A DNA stretch of 64,000 nucleotides, from contig JAUCDD010000025.1 in assembly GCA_034675505.1 (NCBI GenBank), positions 620,001-684,000 on the forward strand. The letters are read 5' to 3'. Origin of the DNA: Melaminivora sp034675505. Lineage in GTDB: Bacteria; Pseudomonadota; Gammaproteobacteria; Burkholderiales; Burkholderiaceae_C. The position numbers and the translations under genes are program-made. Below, one piece after another: positions 36,818-47,185 of the stretch (position 1 is its first letter; every line of letters begins with the position of its first letter). Under the pieces are notes generated by a model that had not been told where the DNA came from, did not search any database, and saw only the letters and a list, made by a program, of their open reading frames with translations.

Positions 36818-37897
36818 TTGGTCTCAGTGGGATCCTTATTTCGCCGCAAGGCCGTCCCGCTGCTGGGGGTCGACATCAGCTCGTCCAGCGTCAAGCTGGT
36901 CGAGCTGGCGCGCAGCGGCGACGGCACGCTGGTGCTGGAGCGCTGCGCCATCGAACAGCTCGAACGCGGCTGGATCACGGACGGCAACATCGAGAAGTTC
37001 GACGAGGTGGCGCAGGCGCTGCGTCGCCTGGTCAAGAAAAGCGGCACGCGCACGCGCAACGTCGCTCTCGCCCTGCCGCCCTCGGCCGTCATCACCAAGC
37101 GCATCACCCTGCCCGGCGGCCTGAGCGAGCAGGAGCTGGAAGTGCAGGTCGAGTCGGAAGCCAGCCAGTACATCCCCTTCTCGCTCGATGAGGTCAGCCT
37201 GGATTTCTGCGTCGTCGGCCCGGCCAGGAACGCCCCCAACGACGAGGAAATCCTGATCGCCGCCTCGCGCAAGGAAAAAGTGCAGGACCGCGAGGGCCTG
37301 GCCGAGGCGGCCGGGCTCAAGGCCGTCATCATCGACGTCGAGTCGCATGCCTCGCGCCTGGCCGCGAGCCGCCTCATCCAGGCACTGCCCGGCGCCGGCG
37401 TGGACGCCGTGGTGGCGCTGTTCGAAGTCGGCGCCTTCACCACCAGCATGCAGGTGATGCGCAATGACGAGGTGCTGTACGAGCGCGACCAGGCCTTTGG
37501 CGGCGCACAGCTGACCCAGCTGATCACCCGCCAGTACGGCTTTTCCCAGGAAGAGGCGGAAGCCAAGAAGCGCAGCGGCGAGCTGCCCGACGACTACGCA
37601 TCGGCCGTGCTGCGCCCCTTCGTGGACAGCCTGGCGCAGGAAATCAGCCGCGCGCTGCAGTTCTTCTTCAGCAGCACGCCCTACCACCGCGTGGACCACA
37701 TCATGCTGGCCGGCGGCTCGGCGCCCCTGGCCGGGCTGACCGAGCAGGTCATCCACAACACCGGCTCCGCCTGCCTGGCGGTCAATCCCTTCGACGGCAT
37801 GGAAATCGGCGGCTCGGTGCGGCTGAAGAAGCTGGTGCGCGAGGCACCCTCCTACCTGACCGCCTGCGGACTGGCGATGCGGAGGTTCCTGCCGTGA
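36818..37897 (+). CDS. pilM: Type IV pilus assembly protein PilM (actin-like ATPase)
   Basis: 359 residues from the TTG at 36818, six bases after AGGGGG; this gives the family start VSVGSLFRRKAVPLLGVDISSSSVKLVEL in abbreviated form. Actin-fold motifs include the N-terminal GVDISSSSVKL and the glycine-rich MLAGGSAPLAGL. It sits on the cytoplasmic side of the pilus alignment complex and binds PilN. It is the first gene of pilMNOPQ, overlapping pilN by four bases. Confidence 0.93.
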   Translation: MVSVGSLFRRKAVPLLGVDISSSSVKLVELARSGDGTLVLERCAIEQLERGWITDGNIEKFDEVAQALRRLVKKSGTRTRNVALALPPSAVITKRITLPGGLSEQELEVQVESEASQYIPFSLDEVSLDFCVVGPARNAPNDEEILIAASRKEKVQDREGLAEAAGLKAVIIDVESHASRLAASRLIQALPGAGVDAVVALFEVGAFTTSMQVMRNDEVLYERDQAFGGAQLTQLITRQYGFSQEEAEAKKRSGELPDDYASAVLRPFVDSLAQEISRALQFFFSSTPYHRVDHIMLAGGSAPLAGLTEQVIHNTGSACLAVNPFDGMEIGGSVRLKKLVREAPSYLTACGLAMRRFLP

Positions 37898-38508
37898 TCC
37901 TGATCAACCTGCTGCCGCACCGGGAGGCGGCGCGCAAGCGCCGGCGCGAGACGTTCCAGATCGTGATGGTCCTGTCCGCGCTGGCCGGGCTGGCCATCGC
38001 CGCCCTCATCTACCTCTGGATCCAGGCCCAGATCACCGAGCAGCAGGGGCGCAACGACCTGCTGCGCGGCGAGATCAAGCTGCTGGAGGGCCAGATCAAG
38101 GAGATCGCCACCATCGAGGAGGAAATCACCGCCCTGCAGGCGCGCCAGAAGGCGGTGGAGAACCTGCAGGCCGACCGCAACCTGCCCGTGCACCTGCTCG
38201 GCGAACTGGTCGCGCAGCTGCCCGATGGCGTCTATATCACCAGCCTCAAGCAGGTCGACGAAGTGGTCACCATGCAGGGCATGGCGCAGTCCAACGAGCG
38301 CGTCTCCGAGATGCTGCGCAACCTCACGGACAACACGCCGTGGTTCTCCAAGCCGGAACTGGTGGAGATCGTCGCCGCCAACGTGGCCCTCACGCCGCGT
38401 GACCAGCGCCGGGTGGCCTCCTTCAACCTGCGCTTTCGGCTTGCGCGCAGCACGGGCGCCCAGGACGGCGCCAGCGGCAAGGCCGACGGCCAGCCGGCCA
38501 GGAAGTGA
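37894..38508 (+). CDS. pilN: Type IV pilus inner-membrane protein PilN
   Basis: 204 residues starting INLLPHREAARKRR (the PilM-binding INLLPxR motif) with GTG start at 37894. One transmembrane helix (about 24-46) and a periplasmic coiled coil (about 50-95) follow. It aligns the pilus machine with PilO and PilP. The stop overlaps the start region of pilO. Confidence 0.95.
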   Translation: MILINLLPHREAARKRRRETFQIVMVLSALAGLAIAALIYLWIQAQITEQQGRNDLLRGEIKLLEGQIKEIATIEEEITALQARQKAVENLQADRNLPVHLLGELVAQLPDGVYITSLKQVDEVVTMQGMAQSNERVSEMLRNLTDNTPWFSKPELVEIVAANVALTPRDQRRVASFNLRFRLARSTGAQDGASGKADGQPARK

Positions 38509-38513
38509 ACGAC

Positions 38514-39197
38514 ATGGCGACACGCAAGTCACCGAAACTGGATTTCTCCGCCGTGCAGGAGCAGCTGCAGCGGCAATTCCAGAACCTCGACCCCAAGGAC
38601 CCCTCGCTGTGGCCCGTGCTGCCGCGCATCCTGCTGTGCCTGTTCATCGCGGTCGGCGTGGCTGCCGGCCTTTGGTATTTCAAGCTCACCGAGTACGAGG
38701 ATGCGCTCGCCGCCGAGCGCGCCACCGAGCAGCAGCTGCGCGACGATTTCCAGAAGAAGCTGGTCAAGGCCGTCAGCCTGGACGTGATGAAGAAGCAGCG
38801 CGAACAGGTGCAGCAATACGTGACCCAGCTGGAAAAACAGCTGCCCAGCAAGGCCGAGATGTCGGCCCTGCTGTCCGACATCAACCAGGCGGGCCTGGGC
38901 CGCAGCCTGCAGTTCGAGCTGTTCCGGCCCGGCCAGGTGGTGGCCAAGGACTACTACGCCGAGCTGCCGATCTCCATTCGCGTGGTCGGGCGCTACCACG
39001 ACATCGGCGCCTTTGCCTCCGACGTGGCGCACCTGTCGCGCATCGTCACGCTGAACAATATCTCGCTCGCCCCCGCCACCGCCAAGGAAGGCACGGGCAA
39101 CCTGACCATGGAAGCCACGGCCCGCACCTTCCGCTACCTCGATCCCGAGGAAATCCAGGCGCAAAAGGCCGCCACGAAGAAGGCGGGTGCCAAATGA
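38514..39197 (+). CDS. pilO: Type IV pilus inner-membrane protein PilO
   Basis: 227 residues from the ATG at 38514 (AGGA about ten bases upstream); a GTG at 38505 would overlap pilN and is possible. N-terminal cytoplasmic part, one helix (ILLCLFIAVGVAAGLWYF), coiled coil (about 60-115) and a ferredoxin-like periplasmic domain. It pairs with PilN. Four-base overlap with pilP. Confidence 0.93.
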   Translation: MATRKSPKLDFSAVQEQLQRQFQNLDPKDPSLWPVLPRILLCLFIAVGVAAGLWYFKLTEYEDALAAERATEQQLRDDFQKKLVKAVSLDVMKKQREQVQQYVTQLEKQLPSKAEMSALLSDINQAGLGRSLQFELFRPGQVVAKDYYAELPISIRVVGRYHDIGAFASDVAHLSRIVTLNNISLAPATAKEGTGNLTMEATARTFRYLDPEEIQAQKAATKKAGAK

Positions 39198-39751
39198 GGA
39201 CAGCCTGCAAGTGCCGCGCTGGCATGCTGCTGGCCGTTCTCGCCCTGGCAGGGTGCGCTGGCGATGGCCAGGACGAACTGCGCGAATGGATGACGCAGCT
39301 GCGCGCCAGCACGCGTCCACGCGCACTGCAGATCACTGAGCCCAAGCAGTTCGTGCCCAGCAGCTACGGCGCAGACAATGGCGCCGACCCGTTCAGCCCC
39401 CAGCGGCTGACGCAGGCGCTGCGCCGCGAGTCGTCCCAGTCGGCCAGCAACGTCTCGCTGATCGCCCCCGAAATGGCCCGCCGCAAGGAGCCCCTGGAGG
39501 CCTACCCGCTGGACGCCATCAAGATGGTGGGCAGCCTGAACAAGGAAGGCGCGCCGACCGCGCTGGTGAGCACCGACAAGCTGCTCTACCAGGTCCGGGT
39601 GGGCAACCACCTGGGCCAGAACTACGGAAAGATCGTGGCCATCAGTGAAACCGCCATCGAATTGCGCGAGATCGTGCAGGACGCCTCCGGCGATTGGATC
39701 GAGCGCGCGGCCAAGCTCGAATTGCAAGAGGGAAGCGGGGAGAAGAAATAA
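39194..39751 (+). CDS. pilP: Type IV pilus lipoprotein PilP
   Basis: 185 residues: lipobox in LLAVLALAGCAGD, an unstructured linker and a C-terminal beta domain (YPLDAIKMVGSL to IVAISETAIELRE) that binds the secretin PilQ. It connects the PilNO complex with the outer membrane pore. Its last base is the first of the pilQ ATG. Confidence 0.94.
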   Translation: MRTACKCRAGMLLAVLALAGCAGDGQDELREWMTQLRASTRPRALQITEPKQFVPSSYGADNGADPFSPQRLTQALRRESSQSASNVSLIAPEMARRKEPLEAYPLDAIKMVGSLNKEGAPTALVSTDKLLYQVRVGNHLGQNYGKIVAISETAIELREIVQDASGDWIERAAKLELQEGSGEKK

Positions 39752-41910
39752 TGACGCGGATGAACACCTTTGTGCCTGAATGCCTGCGCCCCGGCCTGCT
39801 GGCGCTGGCCGCCGTGCTGGCGGCGGCGGGCGCGCACGCCCGGCCCAGCATCGAATCGGTGAGCGGTTTCCAGCAAGGCGGAGCGGAAGTGCTGCGCATC
39901 GAGCTGTCCGAGCCGCTGAAGGAGCTGCCGCCCGGCTTCGTCACCCAGAGTCCGGCGCGCATCGCGCTGGATTTTGCCGACGTGGGCAATGGCACCGGCC
40001 GCTCGCTGGTGGAGATCAACCAGGGCAACCTCAAGTCGGCGCACATCGTGCAGACCGATGAGCGCTCGCGCGTGGTGCTCAACCTCAAGCACCCCGCCGC
40101 CTACCGCGCGCAAATGCAGGGCCGCACGGTGCTGGTGACGCTGGACGCCGTGGCCAGCGCGAGCGCGGCACCCGGCGCTCCTGCCGCAACCGCCTTGTTC
40201 GCGCAGGGCCAGAACCCGGATGTGCTGCCGCTGCGCGACCTGGACTTCCGCCGCAGCCCGGACGGCGCCGGCCGCGTGGTCGTGGCCCTGGCCAGCAACC
40301 AGGTCGGGGTCGACCTGCAGCAGCAGGGCAAGGGGCTGGTGGTGGAATTCATGCGCTCCTCGCTGCCCGAAGGCCTGCGCCGGCGCCTGGACGTGTCCGA
40401 CTTCGGCACGCCCATCCAGACCATCACCGCCACCCAGCAGGGCGAACGCGTGCGCATCGCCATCGACCCGGTGGGCGAGTGGGAGCACAGCGCCTACCAA
40501 AGCGGCAACCAGTTCGTGGTCGAGGTGCGGCCCAAGAAGGTGGACCTGAACAAGCTCAGCCGGGGGCCCAACTACACGGGCGAAAAGCTGTCGCTGAACT
40601 TCCAGAACATCGAGGTGCGCTCGCTCCTGCAGGTGATCGCCGACTTCACCAACTTCAACATCGTCACCTCCGACACCGTCACCGGCGCGCTGACCCTGCG
40701 GCTGAAGGACGTGCCCTGGGACCAGGCGCTGCAAATCATCATGGACGCCAAGGGCCTGGGCATGCGCAAGTCCGGCACCGTGCTGTGGATCGCGCCCAAG
40801 GACGAAATCGACGAGCGCATGAAGAAGGACTACGAGGCAGCGCAGGCCATCCAGAAGCTGGAGCCGGTGCGCACGCAGGCGTACCAGCTGAACTACGCCA
40901 AGGCGGCGGATATCGTGCAGCAGCTCACCTCGGCCGCCTCGGGGGGCGGTGTGGCGGGCGTGCGCTTCCTGTCTGAGCGCGGCAGCGCCATCGCCGAGCC
41001 GCGCACCAACCAGCTGTTCGTGACCGACACTGCTTCGAAGCAAGAAGAGGTAACCCGACTGCTCGCCACACTGGATGTGCCGGTGCGCCAGGTCATGATC
41101 GAGGCGCGCATCGTCGAGGCGCAAGACACTTTTGGACGCTCGTTGGGTGTTCGGCTGGGCGGTGGCGATCTGCGCGCGCAGCGCGGCGGTGATGGCGGGT
41201 ACGCCATCGGAGGCGGAAACCGTTTGGCCGTTGGCACCCGTTACGGTAACGCTACTAGCTCTTCTGGCTTTGGCGGTAATGTGGATGTGAGTGCTACTAA
41301 TGAAAATCCTATTGGTAGCTTTGTAAATTTACCCGCTGCAAGTTTGGGGACGGGGGGGGCTGGCTCTTTTGCTTTGTCAATTTTTAATGCCGCTGCAAAT
41401 CGTTTTCTTGCCTTGGAGCTTTCTGCAATGGAGGCGGACGGTCAAGGGAAGGTTATTTCGAGTCCTCGTCTTATTACGGCGGATCAAACCAAGGCGCTAA
41501 TCGAGCAAGGTGCTGAGATTCCTTACGTTGTAATGAGTGATAAGGGGCCGAATACGATATTCAAGAAAGCGGTTTTGAAACTTGAGGTAATACCGCATAT
41601 CACGCCTGAGGGAAATATCATTATGGACCTGGATGTGAATAAAGATAGCCGTGGTCAAGAGAGCCCTCAAGGTCCTGCAATTGACACGAGGCATGTCAAG
41701 ACGCAAGTCTTGGTTGAGAATGGCGGAACCGTTGTGATTGGCGGTATTTTCGAAATGGCGGAAAACAGCCAAGAAAATAAAATACCTTTATTGGGCGATG
41801 TGCCCATGGTGGGTAATTTATTTAAAAATAAGACAAAACAGACGACTAAATACGAAATGCTGGTATTTATAACTCCCAAGGTAATCACCGATCGCGGGCC
41901 AGTGCGTTGA
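39751..41910 (+). CDS. pilQ: Type IV pilus secretin PilQ
   Basis: 719 residues. Signal peptide (LLALAAVLAAAGAHA), AMIN domains (about 30-240), STN/N domains (about 270-460) and the C-terminal secretin pore (about 460-719), with VMIEARIVEA and IPLLGDVPMVGNLFKNK. It forms the outer membrane pore of the pilus. From about 41130 to its end, the part coding for the pore, GC drops to roughly 45%, with A/T at third positions (e.g. 41761-41880). The change starts right after the conserved VMIEARIVEA motif, as expected for a recombination junction. The protein is still complete. Confidence 0.95.
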   Translation: MTRMNTFVPECLRPGLLALAAVLAAAGAHARPSIESVSGFQQGGAEVLRIELSEPLKELPPGFVTQSPARIALDFADVGNGTGRSLVEINQGNLKSAHIVQTDERSRVVLNLKHPAAYRAQMQGRTVLVTLDAVASASAAPGAPAATALFAQGQNPDVLPLRDLDFRRSPDGAGRVVVALASNQVGVDLQQQGKGLVVEFMRSSLPEGLRRRLDVSDFGTPIQTITATQQGERVRIAIDPVGEWEHSAYQSGNQFVVEVRPKKVDLNKLSRGPNYTGEKLSLNFQNIEVRSLLQVIADFTNFNIVTSDTVTGALTLRLKDVPWDQALQIIMDAKGLGMRKSGTVLWIAPKDEIDERMKKDYEAAQAIQKLEPVRTQAYQLNYAKAADIVQQLTSAASGGGVAGVRFLSERGSAIAEPRTNQLFVTDTASKQEEVTRLLATLDVPVRQVMIEARIVEAQDTFGRSLGVRLGGGDLRAQRGGDGGYAIGGGNRLAVGTRYGNATSSSGFGGNVDVSATNENPIGSFVNLPAASLGTGGAGSFALSIFNAAANRFLALELSAMEADGQGKVISSPRLITADQTKALIEQGAEIPYVVMSDKGPNTIFKKAVLKLEVIPHITPEGNIIMDLDVNKDSRGQESPQGPAIDTRHVKTQVLVENGGTVVIGGIFEMAENSQENKIPLLGDVPMVGNLFKNKTKQTTKYEMLVFITPKVITDRGPVR

Positions 41911-41930
41911 GATTGAAAGGTGTTTTGAAA

Positions 41931-43818
41931 ATGAAATTACTCAAATTTATTGCGGCAGCGTTTGCCGTGGTGATGACGCTGCTGGCGGCAGGGTGTGGAG
42001 GCGGGGGAGGCTCGCCGGGGGGCAATCCGAGCCAGAAAGCGCTGACTACGACGGCCCCGGCAATTCTAAGTCTTCAAGTGGGCAGCACGGCCCGGTACGA
42101 GGTTTCAGGCGGCGTTCCCCCTTATCGCGTGGGCAACAGTCAAGCCAGTGTCGCCAACGCGACGATTAATGGCACCAAACTGGATATTGCTGCGCTCAGT
42201 GTTGGCAGTGCGAAGGTGGACATCATTGACTACAGCGGTTCAAAAATCACCGTTGCCGTGACTGTCGGCGGTACCTTGGCCACCAACGCGCCGGATAATG
42301 TCACGCTTATGCCGGGCAGCGTTACGCGTTACCAGATTTCTGGTGGAAATGGCGCCTATCGCGTTACCAACCCGAACGTTCAGGTCGCCGTCGCTAATAT
42401 CACGAACGGCAATGTGCTGGAAATTTGGCTGTTGCTCTGGGAACAGTAAAGTTCGTATTGTCAGATGGCGCAGGCGGTCAGAAAAAGAGATCGAAGTCAC
42501 TGTGGCAAGCAGTGTGCCTTTGCGCACCACCGCTCCGTCTGAAGTCATCCTGATGCCCGATTCGGGCGCGCAATACGAAATCGCCGGCGGCGTGGCGCCC
42601 TACCGCGTCGTCACCGGCGACCGGCAGGTGGCCTACGCGTCCGTGGACGGTTCGCGCCTGCTGATCAACGCCGTGGCCAGCGGCAGCGCGACCATTGAGG
42701 TCGTGGACAACGCTGGCGCGCGGGTGCCGGTGAAGGTCACGGTGGCTGCAAAGAGCACGCCGCTTACGACCAGTGCTCCCAGCGCGCTGACGGTGGGAGT
42801 GGGTCCGACTTCGACACGGACCTTCACCATCCGTGGTGGCGTGGCTCCGTACTCCGTCCAGGGATCGGACCAGAACGTGATCTCCGTGACCCGCAGCGGT
42901 AACGATTTCAGCGTTACCGGTATTGCGATCGGCACGGCAACCGTGTCGGTGACCGATGCGGCCAATGCCAAGGTGGACATCGCCGTGAAGGTCGGCGCGC
43001 CCGAGCTGCGTGTCTCGCCGACGGACCTGAAGATATTCCCGGGCGTGGATGCGGTCGTGAAGATCTCCGGCGGCCAGCCACCCTACCGGGTCGCCGGCGG
43101 AATTCCGGCTGCCATCCAGGTCACCATCAACGGCGATGAGATGCACATCAAGGGCCTGCTGGCATCCAAGCTGGACGTGTCGGTGGCTGACGCCACGGGC
43201 CAGACTGCCAAGGTGACTGTCGAGGTGACCAACGGCACCGGGCAGTTCAACATCATGCCCGGCGCGCTGGCCATCACCGAGGATGACAACCAGGACATCC
43301 GGTTGAACATCTATGGCGCAGCTCCCGGCCCGGTGTGCTTCTACACCGATCGCACGCAGTTGCAGCCGCGCGAAATGGGTTGCCCCACCAATCCCCAATC
43401 GGTGACCCTGGTGACCGGCGCTGCGGGTTCGCGTTGCGTCAATGGCAACACCGTCGTCACCTTGACAGCCGTGGACGTGCTGGGTGCAGTGGCCACGGCC
43501 GCGATCACCATCGTGGACAACGGTGGATGCGCCACGCAGACCTCTCCCGTGGTCAGTTCCGCCAACACCGTGACGCTCAATCGCGCCAATCCGACGGCTG
43601 TCCCGCCGGTGGCCGCGTCCACGGCCCAGGTGCTCATCAGCGGTGGCTCGGGCCAGTATGCCGTGACGGTGGGCGACTCCAGCGTGGCGACGGCGACGAT
43701 CAATGGCAACGTGCTGTCCATCACCGGCGGGGCGCTGGCGGGTACCACGGCGGTGCGGGTCTATGACCAGCGCCAGCTGAATGCGCCGCCGGCGGTCATC
43801 AACGTGACCATCCAGTAA
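41931..43818 (+). pseudogene. Lipoprotein with about six Ig-like repeats, two frame breaks
   Basis: Start at 41931: MKLLKFIAAAFAVVMTLLAAG then a lipobox cysteine and a glycine run. The body is about six repeats of 80-85 residues, each with an SGGxxPYRV-like motif (SGGVPPYRV, SGGNGAYRV, AGGVAPYRV, RGGVAPYSV, SGGQPPYRV, SGGSGQYAV) and an LxI-x-AVxxGxAxVxVxD strand pattern. This is a Big-type surface fold. Two breaks interrupt it: one base missing in the T-run at 42424-42426, and an A-run (42482-42486) off by one or two. With both repaired it gives about 628 residues. It lies between pilQ and aroB, so a pilus- or surface-linked role is possible, but no known family was recognised. The first part (to about 42500) is AT-richer than the rest. 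Confidence 0.7.
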
Positions 43819-43883
43819 CCCGCCTCCAGGCGCACGACCAATCCCCGGCTCGCCCGGGGATTTTCTTTACGGCCAGGCAAACC

Positions 43884-45003
43884 ATGCCCACGACTCACGA
43901 ACCCACCACCGCCAGCGTCCCCATCGCCCTGGGCGAGCGCAGCTACCGCATCGGCATAGGCCCCGCCTGGGACGCTGCGCTCGCCAGCGCCGGCGCGCTG
44001 CCCCCCGGCACCTCTGCCCTGATCGTCACCAACAGCACCGTCGCCCCGCTGTTCGCGCAGGCGCTGGCCAGCCGCATCGCGGCCCACTACCCGCAGGTGC
44101 ATGCCGTGGTGCTGCCCGACGGCGAGGAGCACAAGACCTGGCAGTCGCTCAACCTGATCTTCGACGCGCTGCTGACCCATGCCTGCGACCGCAAGGTGGT
44201 GCTGTACGCGCTGGGCGGCGGCGTGGTGGGCGACATGACGGGCTTTGCCGCCGCCTGCTACATGCGCGGCGTGGACTTCGTGCAGGTGCCGACCACGCTG
44301 CTGGCGCAGGTGGACTCCAGCGTCGGCGGCAAGACCGGCCATCAACCATCCGCTGGGCAAGAACATGGTCGGCGCCTTCCACCAGCCGCGCCTGGTGGTG
44401 TGCGACCTGTCCACGCTGGACACCCTGCCTGCACGCGAATTCGCCGCCGGCCTTGCCGAGGTCATCAAGTACGGCCCCATTGCCGACATGCAGCTGTTCG
44501 ACTGGCTGGAATCCAGCATGGACGCCCTGCTGGCGCGCGAGCCGCAGGCGCTGGCGCACGCCGTCAAGCGCAGCTGCGAGATCAAGGCCGGGGTGGTCGG
44601 CGCCGACGAGCGCGAGGCGGGCCTGCGCGCCATCCTCAACTTTGGCCACACCTTCGGCCACGCCATCGAGGCCGGCATGGGCTACGGCGCCTGGCTGCAC
44701 GGCGAGGGCGTGGCGGCGGGCATGGTGATGGCGGCCGAGCTGTCGCGCCGCCTGGGCCTGGTCGAGGATGAGTTCGTGCAGCGCCTGCGCGCGCTCATCG
44801 CGCGCGCCGGCCTGCCGGTGCGCGGGCCGATCCTTGATGCCCAGGACAACGCCGGGCGCTACCTGCAGCTGATGCGCGTGGACAAGAAGGCCGAGGGCGG
44901 CGAGATCCGCTTCGTGCTGATCGAGCAGCCCGGCCGGGCGGTGCTGCGCCCAGCCCCGGACGCGCTGGTGCGCGAAGTCATCGATGCCTGCTGCGCCGAA
45001 TGA
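43884..45003 (+). pseudogene. aroB: 3-dehydroquinate synthase, one frame break
   Basis: Second step of the shikimate pathway. N-terminal part to QVDSSVGGKTG, then the frame is lost: one extra C at 44339-44340 (ACC GGC C ATC AAC). The other frame continues with INHPLGKNMVGAFHQP, the zinc histidines in FGHTFGHAIE and the normal C-terminus, giving about 372 residues overall. Only one base separates it from an intact enzyme in a pathway normally needed for growth, so a consensus error is likely. Its usual neighbour aroK is absent here. Confidence 0.88.
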
Positions 45004-45008
45004 TTGAC

Positions 45009-45083
45009 GCTATATTTTCAATAGCTAACTATCAAGCGCTGGCGCCGGCATGAGCTTGTTTTCAACAAAAATGCCCGTTTTTT
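45009..45083 (+). repeat. AT-dyad/GCCGGC intergenic repeat, copy 7 of 8
   Basis: Plus-strand order: GCTATATTTTCAATAGCT (dyad), AGCGCTGGCGCCGGC, then CTTGTTTTCAACAAAAATGC ending in CCCGTTTTTT. It starts six bases after the aroB stop. Confidence 0.7.
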
Positions 45084-45171
45084 GCCCCGGCGCGGCCGGC
45101 CAGCGGCATGCCCGCTGCACCTCCCATGGCCAGCCATCGCTGGCTGGCAAGGGCAGGCGCCCGATTGGGCC

Positions 45172-46338
45172 ATGAACGCAGCGCTGGCCCCCTACGCCTG
45201 CGACCCCGCGCACACGCGCGGCCGGCGCCACGCCGAGGCGCCCGCGCCCACGCGCACCGACTACCAGCGCGACCGCGACCGCATCGTGCATTCCAGCGCT
45301 TTCCGCCGGCTGGTGTACAAGACGCAGGTCTTCCTGAACCACGAGGGCGACCTGTTCCGCACGCGCCTGACGCACTCGCTGGAGGTGGCGCAGCTGGGCC
45401 GCTCCATCGCGCGCTCGCTGCAGCTGAGTGAAGACCTGGTCGAGGCCATCTGCCTGGCGCACGACCTGGGCCACACCCCGTTCGGCCACGCCGGGCAGGA
45501 CGCGCTGAACGCCTGCATGCAGGACTTCGGCGGCTTCGAGCACAACCTGCAGAGCCTGCGCGTGGTGGACTGCCTGGAAGAGCGCTACCCCGACTGGGAC
45601 GGCCTGAACCTGACCTTCGAGACGCGCGAAGGCATCCTCAAGCACTGCTCGCGGCGCAACGCCGAGTGGCTGCAGGCGCGCGAGCCGCAGGGCGTGGCCT
45701 GGCGCTTCCTGCACGGCGGCCAGCCCAGCCTGGAGGCGCAGCTGTGCAACCTGGCCGACGAGATCGCCTACAACGCGCACGACGTCGACGACGGCGTGCG
45801 CTCGGGCCTGGTCACGCTGGCGCAGCTGCGCGAGGTGCCGCTGTTCGAGCGCTACCGCGCCGCCGCCCAGGCGCGCCACCCGCACCTGGCCGAGCCCGGC
45901 GGGCAGCGCCGGCTGCTGCACGAGGCCATCCGGCGCATGCTCAGCGACCAGGTGTACGACGTCATCGACAGCACGCGCGCAGCGCTGGCGCGGCACCGCC
46001 CGGCCAGCGTCGATGCGGTGCGCGCGCTGGCGCCGCTGGTGTGCTTCTCGCCCGCCATGCGCGAGCAATCGCTGCAGCTCAAGCAGTTCCTGATGCGCTC
46101 GCTGTACCGCCACCCGCAGGTCATGCAGACCACGGACGCGGCGCGGCAGGTGGTGCGCGAGCTGTTCGCCGCCTATTGCGCGCAGCCGTGCGAGATGCCC
46201 GCCGCGCAGGCCGCCAGCGCCGTCCAGGGCAGCGCGCAGCAGCGCGCCCGCACGGTGGCGGATTTCATCGCCGGCATGACCGACCGCTTCGCCCTGCGCG
46301 AGCACGAACGCATCACCGGCCAGCGGCTGCTGGGGTGA
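45172..46338 (+). CDS. dgt: dGTP triphosphohydrolase-like HD protein
   Basis: 388 residues. HD-domain metal motifs: RTRLTHSLEVAQ (H), LAHDLGHTPFGHAG (HD) and LADEIAYNAHDVDDG (D). It hydrolyses dNTPs, which balances the nucleotide pool. The start at 45172 gives the family N-terminus; upstream codons would overlap repeat copy 7. The aroB-dgt order is conserved in betaproteobacteria. Confidence 0.93.
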   Translation: MNAALAPYACDPAHTRGRRHAEAPAPTRTDYQRDRDRIVHSSAFRRLVYKTQVFLNHEGDLFRTRLTHSLEVAQLGRSIARSLQLSEDLVEAICLAHDLGHTPFGHAGQDALNACMQDFGGFEHNLQSLRVVDCLEERYPDWDGLNLTFETREGILKHCSRRNAEWLQAREPQGVAWRFLHGGQPSLEAQLCNLADEIAYNAHDVDDGVRSGLVTLAQLREVPLFERYRAAAQARHPHLAEPGGQRRLLHEAIRRMLSDQVYDVIDSTRAALARHRPASVDAVRALAPLVCFSPAMREQSLQLKQFLMRSLYRHPQVMQTTDAARQVVRELFAAYCAQPCEMPAAQAASAVQGSAQQRARTVADFIAGMTDRFALREHERITGQRLLG

Positions 46339-46498
46339 GGCAGGGGCGTCCGGCACACGCGCCGGGCTGCGGGCCGGCACCGGCGCCACGCGTTGCCTGC
46401 GGCAAGCGGGGACATGGACCGAAGGGGCAGGGCGCGGGTTCCTAAAATCGCGTCGTTCAATCATTCACCCACTCAGCACCTGCGCAGCAGGGCCTGCC

Positions 46499-47185
46499 AT
46501 GACCGACCAACCCCACCCCCAGGCCGCAGCGGCCGCATGCCGCGATGCCGACAGGCCGCAAGACGCCCTCGTCACCGAGGACATGGTGCGCTGGCTGGAG
46601 CGCGCCGTGATCGGCCTGAACCTGTGCCCGTTCGCCAAGGGCGTGCACACCAAGGGCCAGATCCACTACGCCGTCAGCCAGGCCGAGGACGCTCGCGCGC
46701 TGCTGCAGGATCTGCAGCGCGAACTGGAGGCGCTAGCCGAGGCGCCGCCCGAGCAGCGCGACACCACGCTGTTGATGGCGCCGCACTGCATGCACGACTT
46801 CCTGGATTTCAACGACTTCCTGGAACTGGCCGACGAGCTGGTCGAGGCCATGGACCTGGCCGGCATCCTGCAGGTCGCATCGTTTCACCCGCGCTTCCAG
46901 TTCGCCGGCACCGAGCCGGGCGACGTGGGCAACGCCACCAACCGCGCCCCCTACCCGACGCTGCACCTGCTGCGCGAGGACAGCATAGACCGCGCGGTCG
47001 AGGCCTTCCCCGAGGCCGAGGAAATCTTCGAGCGCAACATCGAGGTGCTGGAAAAGCTGGGCGCCGAAGGCTGGCAGGCCCTGGACGTGGGCCCGCGCTG
47101 CCCCCGGCACGCGGGCGCTGCGGCGGCTGCGGATGCGCCCGCCGCCGGCCAGGGCGGCGCCACCGCGCCGGGCGGCCAGCCATGA
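46499..47185 (+). CDS. DUF1415 family protein
   Basis: 228 residues. The family signature VIGLNLCPFAKGV (cysteine at about residue 42) lies near the N-terminus, then a helical body ending in a low-complexity Ala/Gly tail (from about 200). It is probably cytoplasmic; the function is unknown. Its stop overlaps the next start (ATGA), so it is co-translated with the methyltransferase. Confidence 0.85.
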   Translation: MTDQPHPQAAAAACRDADRPQDALVTEDMVRWLERAVIGLNLCPFAKGVHTKGQIHYAVSQAEDARALLQDLQRELEALAEAPPEQRDTTLLMAPHCMHDFLDFNDFLELADELVEAMDLAGILQVASFHPRFQFAGTEPGDVGNATNRAPYPTLHLLREDSIDRAVEAFPEAEEIFERNIEVLEKLGAEGWQALDVGPRCPRHAGAAAAADAPAAGQGGATAPGGQP

